A DNA stretch of 64,000 nt, taken from Epiperipatus broadwayi (Eukaryota; Onychophora; Udeonychophora; Euonychophora; Peripatidae). Positions 36,031 through 47,775 of this stretch are shown piece by piece. Under the pieces are notes generated by a model, which saw only the letters and a program-made list of their open reading frames with translations, did no database searches and was not told the origin of the DNA. A program made the translations under genes and the position numbers. Each line of letters begins with the position of its first letter. Positions within the stretch are counted from its first letter, which is position 1. Where the stretch lies: positions 436,001 through 500,000 of the forward strand of contig JAQFVV010000447.1 of assembly GCA_028023455.1 (NCBI GenBank), written 5' to 3'.

Positions 36031-37446
36031 ATTGAGAATTTGCCTAATAATTCCAGACATGCTAGTGCCATAAAGTTTTTATGATGAGTGGCTAAACCTG
36101 TCGGTACCTAACTTACACAATGATTTAGACATGTGACTGCAGGCAGTTTGAAGAAAGAAGCAGTCATCTGTTACCTTTAGATTTGGACACATATGTATAT
36201 ATTAATAAATTTGCATCTATTAAATTGCTAGTGTCATTCTTTCAAATGACAAATATTACTTAGTGTTGATATTAACAAAAGTGACACAAATAAATGTTGA
36301 TAATTACATGAAATAATCTCATAAATATTGATATTTTATGACACTTTTTGGTAAACATTCTCAAGTAAAAAATGTTTGGAAATTTAACATTAATAATTAT
36401 GTGACCACGCATTTAAAAATAAGTTTATGCATGTGGTAAGGATTTGTTGAGATTAAAGTATCGGGTATCTGAAGCTAATCTCATTATATCCAAGTAACTA
36501 TATGATTGGTTGTTCGGGATGCCATGTGGTATTTGTGCAGTCAAGATAGATCTCAAAAGTTTCATACAATTGGCAGAATTGAGGTTATTTTTACCCAGGT
36601 AAGAATTAAACCAGAGCTCTTCAGCTCTTGAGTTTGCCATACTAAAGCCATGCTGAAGTGTGCAAGGAGCCTTGTAGCTTATTTACAGCTTTTAGTTATT
36701 TTTTATGCTTAATAAATCATTAATAATATTTCATACATTCATTCACTTAGTTTTGCAACCATTAATCTGTGTGAAGTTTAAATTTAGTAAATTGGTGTTG
36801 AATTTGTCTTATTTAATCAGCTTATTGTTGTTTTTTTAATGCAAAGCCATAAGGTTTAATGCATATTTTTTAAAATAAATTTTAGTTTTCTTTACTTTTG
36901 CTGCATAAATACCACAATCTCTTAATTCTAAGTCTTTACAATTCTCATTGGAAGCTTTATTTTAGCCAATATTGCAGGTTTTTTATGATAATTATTAATT
37001 TTATTTTTGATTATTTATTTGCTTAATTATTATTTTTTGCAATGCAAATTTGTCACCCTTTCAATTAAACAAAACTCCTCATCTCCTCACCTCTTCCGTT
37101 TAAGAAATTCTAACATTTTTTTTTCTTATATCGCTCTTTAGCAATTTTTTTTTCTAAAATCTGCCCTTTCCAAATATTTTTATATTAACATAATACTCAT
37201 TTCATTTTTATTTAGTCTTCCTCTTTTATTTCTATAATTCCTTGTTTTTCTATTCTTTTTTCTCATTTTTATTTTATTTATTCCTCAACAGTTTTATTTA
37301 CCCATACTCCTCCATTTATCTTTTGTAATTTATTGACTTTCACAATGTTTACATAGTTTTGTGAAATTCCTCTAGAGATGGGCAATAGAGATGGGTAATA
37401 AATTTAGGACATAGGGTAAAATTAAACCTATTATCAAGTTTTAATA
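36031..37446. other. No supported gene
   Basis: Holds one tRNA-like fragment (36585-36652). The rest is AT-rich. The minus-strand frame at 36425-36640 overlaps that fragment and has no domain. Confidence 0.5.
36585..36652 (-). mobile_element. tRNA-like SINE head fragment
   Basis: The minus strand reads CATGGCTTTAGTATGGCAAAC (box-A-like). About 20 bases later comes CTCTGGTTTAATTCTTACC (box-B-like). It is a decayed tRNA-derived head with no target duplication recognised. Confidence 0.4.
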
Positions 37447-39153
37447 AAATGTCACAGAAGAGAGATTTTCCAGATTGTTGGAGTAATACTAGAGTAAGGC
37501 TACTATGAAAGGGTAAGGAAGTTAAGTAATTATAGACAGATAGTGGTAACATCAGTGTTATATAAAATTTTCGCATATATGTTAGCTGGAAGAGTCACAA
37601 AATGGATGGAAGAAAATAATATAATGGGAGAAATGCAAGGAGGTTTTTAATTGGATAGATATATATAGGAGATAGTTTATTTATAGTTACACAACTTATA
37701 AATAAAAGTAGATATACAAATAGATAGTTATATATGGCTTTTATAGATATAGAGAAGACATATGGTAGAATAAATATAGATTATAGGTAAGTTTAGTAAA
37801 TATGGGAATGTATGAAGCTTTAGTGGATCTTATTAAGAGATTATAATAATTACTATACGTATCAATTAAGGAGTATAGAATTAGTTAGAGTTAAAAATGG
37901 GGTGGGACTAAGGCAAGGATGCCCTATGTCACCCATTTGGTTTTTGTTGTATTTGAAAGAATTGGAGACAGTAATAGAAAGACTAGGAAGAGTGGTAGAG
38001 ATAACATTATTAGGTGAGAATACCATTGATAGGTGACAAGGGAGTATATACATAAATCAGTTCTTTTATTTGCAGATTATGTCTTTTTGTGTACAGAAAG
38101 AAGATATGGAAGTTATGCTGAGAATATGTACAAGGGTGGGTAAAGAGAAGGGGATTAAATTTAGTGAAGAAAAATCAAAAGTAATGATGATTAATACTGG
38201 GGAAAGAGAAGACCAAATTTTTATTGGGGGATATAAAGTTAAGGGTGGTGAATAGGTAAAACTATTTGGGAATCATTTTAAGTAATCAGATAAATTGCTT
38301 GGATGAATTGGAGAAAAAATTGATAAATGAAGGAAAGAAAAGAAAGGACTGATAAAGAAATTAACAGTGTTTTTGTATAATAAATATTATATAGCTAGAA
38401 TTGCATGGAAGGGAGTGGCAGTAGCAGGGTTAACATATAGTAACAAGGTGTTATGTGTAAATAAAGGAGTGTTAGATTACTTAGAAAAAGTACAAAGAGA
38501 AGTAGGAAAACATGCATTAGATGCAGATGTGTGGATGGCAAAGGGGGCAATTCAAGGAGAAATGGGATGGTCAAGTTTTTATATGAGAGATGCAAAAGGA
38601 AAAATGAAAATGTTTGGTAGATAGCAGTTTGTGGATAATAAGAGAATAGTCAAAATAGTATTCAATTGAGTTATGAGTAAAGGTCAGGTAACGTGATACG
38701 TGAGAAATGTAGTACCATGTACTAATACAAAAAGTGGGATGATAGTGTTAGGGGAATTGTTGAGTGTAATAGTTGCAAGAATGGAATAGAAGAATATATT
38801 CATTAATAAAGAATAGGGAATTGGAGAGATTGAGAACTAGTATAGAGAGAAAAGGAGTTTAAATATATATAGAAATAAACAATATTGGATGCATATTAAT
38901 TTATGATAATAGTAAGGAAAGTAGTTTACTGTTTTAAGGCTTGAAAAGGATCGTTAGCAACTAGGGAATGTACACAAAAAAAAAATTGTGAGAAATAAAA
39001 TATAAACAAAGTGATTATATAGAAGGTGGGTTCTTGGTTTTTATGCTAGGTTTGAGAAAAGACAAGGGGATTTACATATAAAGGCCATGGAGTTGATAAA
39101 GATTATGTTGTAGAAATGGGATGGAGCAGGATAGAGAAGAATATGGGGAAAAC
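37447..39153 (+). mobile_element. 5'-truncated LINE, copy A (reverse transcriptase to 3' end)
   Basis: The copy starts abruptly where copy B has ATGGCACAGAAGAGAGATTTT. It runs through a motif-A-like IDIEKTYGRINID, then GLRQGCPMSPIWFLL (motif B), then a decayed FADD position (LFADYVF). Two relics follow: EEKSKVMMINTGERED in the frame at 38070-38255, and YSNKVLCVNKGVLDYLEKVQREVGKH in 38367-38624. The 3' end (GGATTTACATATAAAGGCC ... GATGGAGCAGG) matches copy B at 45.6 kb. Frames are broken repeatedly. The clade is not resolved. A remote Jockey/CR1/L2-type relationship is possible from the APE endonuclease in copy B and the CxxC-like C-terminus. Confidence 0.8.
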
Positions 39154-39379
39154 TTAGGATAGGGAATGGAAAGGAAAGGTAGAGTTGCTAACAGGTTTTC
39201 CTGAGCATGGTAGCTGAGAGATTCCTGACTGACAAAGGAAAAGCCACAGTGCATCTCATCTCATCATAGAAAGAGGCAGTTATATAATAAAGATGGATTG
39301 CACTTAGAAAAACATGAAATTGAAGTTTTGGGGAATTGATTTATAAAGAATATAGTTCGGGTAGCTTATGGGGGGGGGG

Positions 39380-42300
39380 GTAAATGGCAGTATTATGAGA
39401 AGGAAGAAGAATGGATGTGATGTGAGAAATAAACAAAAGGGTGACTGATTTAGATAGAAATGTAGATGTGGAGAGGGAATGGATCTGTAAAATTAACGGT
39501 AAGCAAGTTATTTATAAATGTAATGGAGAAGAAAGAATCATATTTATAAGAGAGTAGTTAGGAAAGAAGAAATTGTTAAAATTGGGAGTGGCTGGAATTA
39601 AACAAAACAGTTAAAAATGAAGAGCTTGATGTACTAGCAGTATTGGAAACACATCTAGGAGAAGAAGAAGAACTTATATTGGAAGACTTGGTATGGCAGG
39701 GTATAAATAGAAAAGAAAAAAGGGGTGGTGGTATAGGAGTTATGTCTAAAAAAAGATTTAAATACTATTAAATATCAAGAACATTTGTGTTTGAGATAGG
39801 ATTAGGAAGACAGAGTGGATGATGGCTATAGTGTATTTAGCCACTGGAGATAGTCAAACTACAATGGAGTGGAACAGTAGCATATATGAATGCCTAGTTA
39901 AGGATATACAGAGTTTCAAAGAAAAGGGAAAGAAAATAATGGTTATAGGGGGTATGAATGGACATATTGAAGAAATTTATAATGAATGGACAGTTTTTGA
40001 AGAATGAGCATTGGAAATTTGTCAAAAAATATTTTTGAGTGACAATACACATAGTCTGGAAATTGTATATTTTACACAATAGATAATGTATTAATAGAGA
40101 AAAGATGGAATGAATAAAGTAAGGAAAATTAAAGTGTTTGATAATGAAGAGAGAGGGTGTAATAGTCATCATAACTTCTTTATACTAGAAATGGTTAGTA
40201 ACATGATGGAAAATAGTAATAAAAGTAGATAAGATAGTGAAAGATGTGATGGAGAATATATGATAAGAAGAATATAAAATAAAAGTTGAAGAAACCATGG
40301 AAGAGTTGGTTAGGGATGAATATAAGGACTGATGTGGTGAAGAAGAAGAAGTGGCAAATAGGGTTTTTAGGGTTTTAGTTGAGAATGTTTTGAGAAATAA
40401 AAGTTATAGAAACATGAGAGTTAGTAAAAGTGTAAAAGAGAGGGGAAAAGCTTGCAGAGAATTAAAGTGTGCTATTAAGAACAAAGATAGTGAAAAAGAA
40501 GTTAATGTTAAATAGGAAAAGTGTTTTTTTTTAAAAAGGGAAGTCGGCTAAAATAGATAATTATATAGAGAGAATGAAATTGAATAGTAAATTGCTGGAG
40601 GATATTAATAAAAGTGGATGAGATGGGATTAAACAATTTTGAAAATATATTAAAAGAAGGAATGTAGGGGAAAGAGAAATAGTATTACTAGATGATGAGA
40701 GAATAGAGTGATGCTCTAGAGAAGAATTAGAGACAATCTTAAATAAGTATGTAATGGATATAGAAAAGATGATAGATATGAAGGATAGAATGATAACAAA
40801 CAAAGGCATATAGTGATGGAAATATTAGGTTTATAGAAAATGAACTGAGTGAGGCAGGGAAGAAATTGAAAAGTGGAAAGGCAAGAAGTTTGGATGGATG
40901 GGCAGCAGAGATCATGTTCTAAATAGATGGCACAGAAGAGAGATTTTCTGGGTAGTTGGAGTAATACAAGAGTAATGCTATTATTTAAAGGAAAGTTTGA
41001 GGATCACAGAAAATTAAGCAGTAATAGACTGATAGCTGTAACATCAGAGTTATGTAAAGTTTTTGCATATAAGGCAGATGGAAAGGTCACAAAATGGATG
41101 GAAGAAAATAATATAGTATGAGAAATGCAAGGAGGTTTTCTATCAGATAGGCATATAGAAAATAGTTTATTTGTAGTTACACAATTTATAGGTATGAGTA
41201 AAAGTACAGGTAGACAGTTATATATGGTTTTTATAGATATATATAAGGCATATGCTAGAGTAAATAGAAGTAGATTATGAATAAGTTAGAGTAAATTTGG
41301 GAATGGATGGAGCTTTAGTGGATATTATTAATAGATTATATGAAAATAATTACTATACGTATGAATTAGGGAATATAGAATCAGTTAAAGGTAAAAATGG
41401 GGTGGGACTAGGGTAAGGCTATGCCACCTATTCTGGTTTTGTTGTGTTTGAGAAAAATGGAGAAAGCAATAGAAAAACTAGGAAGAGGAGTAGAGATACC
41501 ATTAATAGTTGGCAAGGGAGTATATACATTATCGGGTCTGTTATTTGCAGATGATACTTTCTTGTGCACACAAAGTAGGGAAGATATGGAAGTTATGACA
41601 TGCACAGGGGTTGGTAAAGAGATAAGAATAAAATTTGATGAGAAAAATCAAAGTAATGATGATTAATATTGGGGAAAGAGAAGACAAAGAATTTTTATTG
41701 GGGGATATAAAGTTAAGTGTGGTGAATATGTACAACTATTTGGGAATCTTCTTAAGTAATCAGAGAAATTGTTTGGATGAATGGGAGAAAAAATTGATAA
41801 ATGAAGAAAAGAAAAGAAAAATAAAGAAATTAAGTGTTTTCATATAATAAATATGATGTAGCTAGAACTGTGTGGAAGGGAGTCGCAGTAGCAGTGTTAA
41901 CATATGGTAACAAAGTGTTGTGTGTAAGTAAAGGGATATTAGATTACTTAGAAAAAGTACAAAGAGAAATAGGAAGACATGCATTAAATGCAGATGGGTT
42001 GATGGCAAAGTAGGCAATTCAAGGAGAAATGGGTATGGTCAAGTTTTTATATGAAAAATGCAAAAAGCAAAATGAAAATGTTCAGTAGATTGCAGTTTAT
42101 GGATAATAAAAGAATAGCCAAAATAGTATTTAATTGGGTTATGAATAAAGGGCAGCAACAAGATGGGTGAGAAAGGTAATGTGATAGGCCAAAGATTTGG
42201 ATAAAGAATTTATGTCAATATACTTACACAAAAGGTGGGATGATGGAGTTAGGAGAACTGTTGAGTGTTATAGTGTTAAGGAATGGGATAGAAGAATAGA

Positions 42301-42391
42301 TGCATTAATATAAAGAATAGGGAGTTGGAGAGATTGAGAACTAGGATGGGGAGTAAAGAGTTTAAATATATATAGAAGTAAATGGAATATT
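39380..42391 (+). mobile_element. LINE copy B, left part (endonuclease and reverse transcriptase)
   Basis: The 5' part has an APE-type endonuclease remnant: LAVLETHLGEEEEL near 39640, then KRGGGIGVMSKK, then a GDFN-equivalent decayed to GGMNGH near 39950. The reverse transcriptase follows. NRLIAVTSELCKVFAYKADG is in 40927-41121. Next are MQGGFLSDRHIENSLF, VFIDIYKAYARVN (motif A) and LFADDTFLCTQSREDMEV (catalytic FADD, 41421-41666). Stops and frameshifts are frequent. The copy is cut at 42391 by the RTE insertion and resumes at 45055. It cannot encode a working protein. Confidence 0.85.
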
Positions 42392-42904
42392 GGCTACAGA
42401 AAGAAGTTTGCTATTAACTGAAAGGAGACCATTTGATTCCTCTTGAAGGCCTTAAAGAAACCAAGCAGGGCAAATTCCTAATGTCCACTCCATACGTTCT
42501 TATCATTGCAGCTGTTATTACTATGTGATTATTCATATAGTATACGAACATGGGATGGGCAGCTCACCAACACGCATTAGCCAGCGTAGTGAGTTTATTG
42601 GCTTTTTACCTCTGAGTTTAAGATCAAGAAACAACATGGTCTTTCTTCTCAGTTGCCTGATAAGGAAGAATGAATGTTTGTGTAAATGATAAATATTTTT
42701 CCAATACATATATACAATTATGACAAACAAAAATAATTCATGGCCCTTATTCCCAGGAGGCTGTAAAGTCACCAACCAAGGCAGTGGTTGGTGGTCAAAG
42801 GTGGAGGGTGCTAAGAATCCCCTGATTGTGGACCCAGGCTGCCATTTGATGACAACTTTTTATTTAGGTACTTACAACTGCAGATCACTTTAAGTGAAGG
42901 AATA

Positions 42905-43559
42905 TTGCAAGAATTAGAAGAACTCTCTTATATTAAATGGGACATTATTGGACTTTGTGAAGTTAGAAGAAAAAGTGAAGAAACAATTGATTTAAAAAGT
43001 GGATATATATTCTATTATAAAGGCACAAATATTGGAAAATACAAATGGAGTAGGATTCATTATAAATAAAAAGTGGAAGAACAACATTATGGAGATTGAT
43101 GGTGTATCGGACAGAGTGGCAAGATTATTTATACAACTTAATAGCAGATACCAAATGTGGATAATTAAGGTTTATGCCACAACAAGTTCTCATAGTGATG
43201 AAGTAGTAGAAGATTTTTATATGGATGTACAAAAGACTTTTGATCAGAGTAAACAACATTTTAAAATTGTTATGGGAGACTTTAATGCTAGAATTGGTAA
43301 ACAAATGAAAGATGACAGTGCTGTAGGTAATTTTGGTTATGGTAATAGAAATGAGAGAAGACATAGACTTGTGGATTTTGCAGAAAAAGAACAACTTTAT
43401 ATTATGAATTCTTTTTTTGAGAAAAATGTTAAAAGGAAATGGACATGGAAGCATCCAAATGAAGGTACAGCAGAATTGGATCATATTTTGACTAACAGAA
43501 AATACATAGTTCAAGATTGTAATGTTCTTAATAAATTTAACACAGGAAGTGATCATTGA
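42905..43559 (+). pseudogene. RTE APE endonuclease domain, frame-damaged
   Basis: The first block (IIGLCEVRRKSEETIDLKSG, 42945-43005) carries the catalytic glutamate of APE endonucleases. A frameshift precedes the 186-codon frame at 42999-43559. That frame has VYATTSSHSDEVVEDFY (the conserved tyrosine), IVMGDFNARIG (Asp and Asn of the active site) and the closing GSDH (Asp-His). A stop follows SDH directly. In RTE elements this enzyme nicks the target DNA for target-primed reverse transcription. Fragments of this family are often annotated in animal genomes as craniofacial development protein 2-like. Confidence 0.88.
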
Positions 43560-43819
43560 TTAGTAAGATGTAAGATACGTGTTAATGCAAAACTAGAGAG
43601 ACAAAAAATATTAAGAAAAACAATATTTACAGTTGTTATTCCTAATCTTCAGAAACATTCTAATGAATTTAACTTATAACTTACAAATCGGTTTCAAGTA
43701 TTAGTAGATTTTGAACGTGGTTCAGATTTGAAGGAAATTAATATGAAAATAACTGATACACTTTTAAAAACTGCAAGAAAGATAGCTGGTAGAAAAAAAT
43801 CAGCAATTGGTCAATAAAA

Positions 43820-44025
43820 TTTCTATTGAGATTAGAGAATTTATGAAGAAAAGAAGGAGAAAGAAAAAATAAAAAAAAGTTTTATTAAAAAGGGGTTAAT
43901 CTTTTTATTTTTTTAAAGGGTGGAAGAAAGGGGTGAAAAATATAAAAGAAATTACTGTTTTAAAAGAAGAAAAAATAAAATTTTTGGTTTGGTTTTTTTT
44001 TTAAAAAAGAAAGAGTAAAAGGGGA
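43820..44025. other. Low-complexity patch inside the RTE
   Basis: Homopolymer runs of A, T and G replace coding-type sequence here and resemble nothing in the other RTE copies. The reverse-transcriptase palm motif A, visible in the 10 kb copy, is absent. This may be a deletion with filler, or a poorly resolved piece of assembly. Confidence 0.6.
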
Positions 44026-44027
44026 GT

Positions 44028-44975
44028 TTGATTTCTTCAGTGATTAAAGCATTGGATCATCAAGGTATAGATCCAGAATATTATCATATTTTAAAGAATA
44101 TTTATAAAAATGCAACAGTAACAATTAGATTACGTAATGATACTGGGAAAGTCAACATTGAGAAGGGTGTAAGACAAGGTGACTCCATATCTCCAAAACC
44201 TTTTACAGCAGTGCTGCAAGAAGTATTTTGTGGATTAAAATGGGAAACTAAATGAGTGAAAGTAAATGGAGATTATTTAAGTCATTTAGATTTTGCAGAT
44301 GATGTAGTTGTTTTTGCAAATAATACTTCACAGCTGCAGGAAATGTTGCAGGAATTATCAGATGAAAGTAGGACTAGAGATAAATGTTAAAAAGACTAAA
44401 GTAATGTTTAATCGATTTGCTCAAAATATGAAAATAAAGATTGATTATGATGAATTAGAAATTAACAGTTACAAATACCTTGGTCAGATTATTAATACCG
44501 ATGAAACATAATGGATGAAATTAATCATAGAGTTAAACTTGGTTGGAGTGCTTTTGGTAGAAATAACTTGATACTAAAAGAAAATATATGTATGTGTTTG
44601 AAAAGGAAGGTTTTTAATAAATGTGTTTCGCCAGTTCTTACTTATGGATCTGAGACTTGGACACTTAATAGAAGAGCAATACAGAGACTTCAGACCACTC
44701 AAAGAAGTATGGAGAGTTGCATGCTGGGAGTAACAAGAAGAGATCAAAAACGCAATGTATGGGTAAGAGAACAAACAGGTGTTACTGGCTTCATTGAAAA
44801 AATTAAAAAGATTGAAGTAGAGTTGGGCTAAACATATTGCTAGAAGAGATGATAATAGATGGACAATTGAAGTCTTAAACTGGATTCCAAGAGATTGTAA
44901 AGGACCCAGAAAGAGACCACATGTGAGATGGATGGATGAGAAAGTGTGCAGGGGTGATGTGGAGAAGGGAAGCTA
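44028..44975 (+). pseudogene. RTE reverse transcriptase, C-terminal half, broken
   Basis: The frame at 44028-44255 carries VIKALDHQGIDPEYYHILKN and the motif B GVRQGDSISP. After a stop, the catalytic LDFADDVVVFAN lies at about 44285-44320. Frames at 44308-44511 and 44511-44831 continue with YKYLGQIINTD, TYGSETWTLNRRAIQRLQ and NVWVREQTGVT. The last domain (ARRDDNRWTIEVLNW, RPRKRPHVRWMDE) lies beyond another shift. At least four frame breaks are visible, so there is no activity. Confidence 0.85.
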
Positions 44976-45054
44976 AAGATCAGAGAAGCTGGATTGAACT
45001 TGGGGAGACTTTCATCCTGCAGTGGATTGATAATGGTTGATGATGATGATGAAG

Positions 45055-45708
45055 AAATGGAATATTAGGTGCAAGTTAATTTAGGATACAGTAGTTTACT
45101 GTATATGGGTCAAACAGGATCTTTAGCAACAAGAAAGTATACACAGAAATGATAAAATGTGTTTGATTTAGTCTGCCAGTTCTTTAAGGAAGTCATAGAA
45201 AATAGTAGGCATTTATTAATTGAATGTAATTGCCTGAAAGCTGAAATATAAACAAATATATTATACAGAAAGTGGCTTATTGGTTTTTATGCTGGATTTG
45301 GGAAAAGATAAGGGGGATTTAGATATAAAGGCCATAAAATTGAGAAAGATTATGTTGTGAAAATGGGATGGAGCCAGATAGAGAAGAGTATGGGATCTTT
45401 TGCAACAAGGGAATATAAACATAAATGAAAAAATGTGGGTGATTTGGTCTGCAAGTTGAGTAAGGAAACCATAGAAAATATTAGGCATCTGTTAATTGAA
45501 TGTGGATGCTTGCAAGTAGAAAGGGCACAAATAATGTTATGGGAGAATAAATATAAACACAAAGTGATTATACAGAAAGTGGATTATGGGTATTTATGTT
45601 GGGTTTGGAAAAAGATAAATGGGGATTTAGATATAAAGGCCATGGAGTTGACAAAGATTATGTTGTGGAAGTGGGATGGAACAGGATAGGAAGAATATGA
45701 GGAAAACT
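45055..45708 (+). mobile_element. LINE copy B, right part with duplicated 3' end
   Basis: The continuation of copy B after the RTE insertion starts with the second target copy. The frame at 45435-45689 reads ETIENIRHLLIECGCLQVERAQ, a His-Cys arrangement seen at the C-terminus of many APE-type LINEs. It then reads GYLCWVWKKINGDLDIKAMELTK. The same 3' segment occurs twice: about 45100-45400 (GGATTTAGATATAAAGGCCAT at 45309) and about 45405-45700 (the same at 45623). The end of the LINE is thus tandemly duplicated. Confidence 0.75.
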
Positions 45709-46280
45709 GTTGCTATTTTTTCTTCTTTATACCAGCTATCTTTCTTGCAGTTTTCAAGAATGTATCAATTATCTTTTTATTGATTTAATTCAAGTCTGAA
45801 ATAATAATATTTTTAAACAATTGAAATGTTTCTGAAGGTTATGAATAATATCATTTAATACTGTTGTTTTTAATAGTTTTTGTTTTTCCAGTTTTGCATT
45901 AACATGCGTCTTATGCCTCTTTCTTAAAAAATGTTAACAATCTTAAAATATGTATTTTCCGTTAGTCAAAATGTAATGCAGTTCTGCTGCATCTTCATTT
46001 GGCTACTTCCATGTCTATTTCCATTTAGCATCTATTTTAAAGAAATAATTTATAATATTTAATGTTTTTGTTTCTGTGAACTCCACAAGTTTTTGTCCTC
46101 TTTCATTTCTTTAACCATTACCAAATTTAACCACAGTACTGTCATCTTTCAATCACTTATCAATTCTAGTTTTAAAGTCTCCCATGACAATTTTAAAGGG
46201 TTTGTTCTGATCAAAAGCATTTTGTATATCATATAAAAATCTATTTGAGAACTTCTTGTAGCATAAACATGAATTATCTG

Positions 46281-46989
46281 ATTGTTTTCCTGAAGGTTTG
46301 TGATGATGGTGTTCTAGCTGTATTTTTATATTGGACTATTTCCATCATCTAATACGTGTGTTGAATGTCTTTAGAAAAGTTTAATTTTTAGTTAAATATT
46401 CCAAATGCATTCAACTGTTAGTAATATCACAGCAAACAAATGTTAATAATATCACAGCAAACAGGTTAGTATATGCACTAACTATTAGTAATATCACAGC
46501 AAACAGGTTAGTATACGCACAACATTTCGAGAGGTATTTTTCTCCCCTCTTCTTCAGATGTTGCTGGCCTGACCAGTGACAGTATAGCATGGGATTCGAA
46601 CCTAGGTCCTTAGATTCTTCATTATTTTAAGGTAATGCTCTAACTAACTGAGCTATCCTGCCAAAGGCAACAGTATGTTCATTAATATACTTCCATCAAG
46701 TGGTTTGTGTCAAGGTTGTGAGAGTTGCAAGTTTGACACTTATTTATTAAACTGCAATAATTGGCTATCTATATATACTGAATAATAATGAAGATATGTA
46801 TAATAATTTGTGATTTGGGCCAACTGATGAGGATTGATTTAGCATGAAATGTATACCTTGGGGTGCATACATTTTTTCACGTGCTTTGGTCATGTTTTTA
46901 TGATTACGCCTCTCCAGAAGGTTTTAATAGTAGATAGAAACCAGATTCTACTTTGCAGGAGAGTGGTATTGTTACTACACTACAGAAAT
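46281..46989. mobile_element. 709 bp composite insertion with 12 bp target duplication
   Basis: ATGAATTATCTG at 46269-46280 is repeated exactly at 46990-47001, and RTE sequence continues on both sides. Inside, from left to right, are an unrecognised segment, three copies of an ATATCACAGCAAACA phrase (46420-46520), a tRNA-like body, and repeat R (46680-46980). The exact 12 bp duplication suggests that the block moved as one retroposed unit. Confidence 0.75.
46590..46662 (-). mobile_element. tRNA-like module within the composite insertion
   Basis: The minus strand starts GGCAGGATAGCTCAGTTAGTTA (box A fits TAGCTCAGTTAG). It ends GGACCTAGGTTCGAATCCCA, with a consensus box B, GGTTCGAATCC. The 3' acceptor strand reads CCCATGC rather than TCCTGCC, so the acceptor stem does not close. 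It is therefore a tRNA-derived SINE promoter or pseudogene, not a functional tRNA. Confidence 0.75.
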
Positions 46990-47560
46990 ATGAATTATCT
47001 GCATTTGGATATCTTCCATTAATTTGAATAACTATCTTATTACTCTGTCAGATCAACCATCAATCTTCACATTGTTGTTCTTCCATTTTTTATTTGTAAT
47101 GAATCCCATTTTAGTTTTGCTTGAACACCACTTTACTTTTGTTTCCAATATTTGTATTGTACATGATCATTTTTAAAATCATCTTTTTATCCTTCCAACT
47201 TCACATATTCTAATAATGTCTCATTTAACATTAAACAGTTCTTCCAATTTTTGCAATCTTTATTTGAAAGTGATCTATAGTTATACAAATATATGTATAA
47301 GGTCATCATTGAATGGCAGCTTTGGTTTGAAGCTGCCAAATGCTACTTTGGCTGATGTCCTGCAGCCTCCTGATAATAAAGGCCATAATTTATTTTTTTT
47401 CCTGTCATAATTCTGAATATCTTTTTTAAAAAAACCATTCACATACATTTGCCCTGCCTTCAAAAAAACTCTAACTAATACTTTATTTAATGATTGTCGG
47501 GTAACTGTAAAGAAAGATCACAAGTATTTTTTTGATCTTAAATTTAGTGCTAAAATTTTC

Positions 47561-47744
47561 ATCTACTGTAAAAATAATCATATAATAATAGTTGCAAAGA
47601 GAAGAATTCATAGAATGGACGTTAGGAATATGTCTTGTTCAGTGCCTTACTTATCTACTGTAAAAATAATCATATAATAATAGTTGCAAAGAGAAGAATT
47701 CATAGAATGGACGTTAGGAATATGTCTTGTTCAGTGCCTTACTT
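47561..47744 (-). repeat. Tandem duplication of 92 bp in the RTE 5' region
   Basis: ATCTACTGTAAAAATAATCA begins at 47561 and again at 47653, and the two 92 bp units are virtually identical. In reverse complement they match the start of the 42.4 kb RTE (CTAATGTCCACTCCATACG). The duplication therefore lies in the element's 5' untranslated region. Confidence 0.9.
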
Positions 47745-47775
47745 AAGGCCTCAAATGGAAATCAAAGCATCTATT

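Larger units (their letters stand above)
42392..45054 (+). mobile_element. RTE-type LINE inserted in LINE copy B, with 12 bp target duplication
   Basis: The insertion is bracketed by AAATGGAATATT at 42380-42391 and 45055-45066, exact over 12 bp. LINE copy B continues across it. A 5' untranslated region of about 500 bp is followed by an APE endonuclease, a damaged middle, the second half of the reverse transcriptase, and a TGATGA-type 3' tail near 45036-45051. At 2,663 bp it is shorter than a full RTE, because most of the linker and the first reverse-transcriptase motifs are missing between about 43810 and 44027. The element retains both ends, so it arrived without 5' truncation. Confidence 0.9.
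45709..47775 (-). mobile_element. RTE-type LINE 5' half, inverted, itself interrupted
   Basis: The minus strand carries the RTE 5' region (about 47775-47230), then the endonuclease (about 47230-45900), and ends near 45709 in the linker. At 46190 the + strand has GTCTCCCATGACAATTTTAAA, the inverse of the GDFNA coding segment. The 3' half is missing. The element is interrupted at 46281-46989. It lies tail-to-tail against LINE copy B and in opposite orientation to the 42.4 kb RTE. No intact frame remains. Confidence 0.8.
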
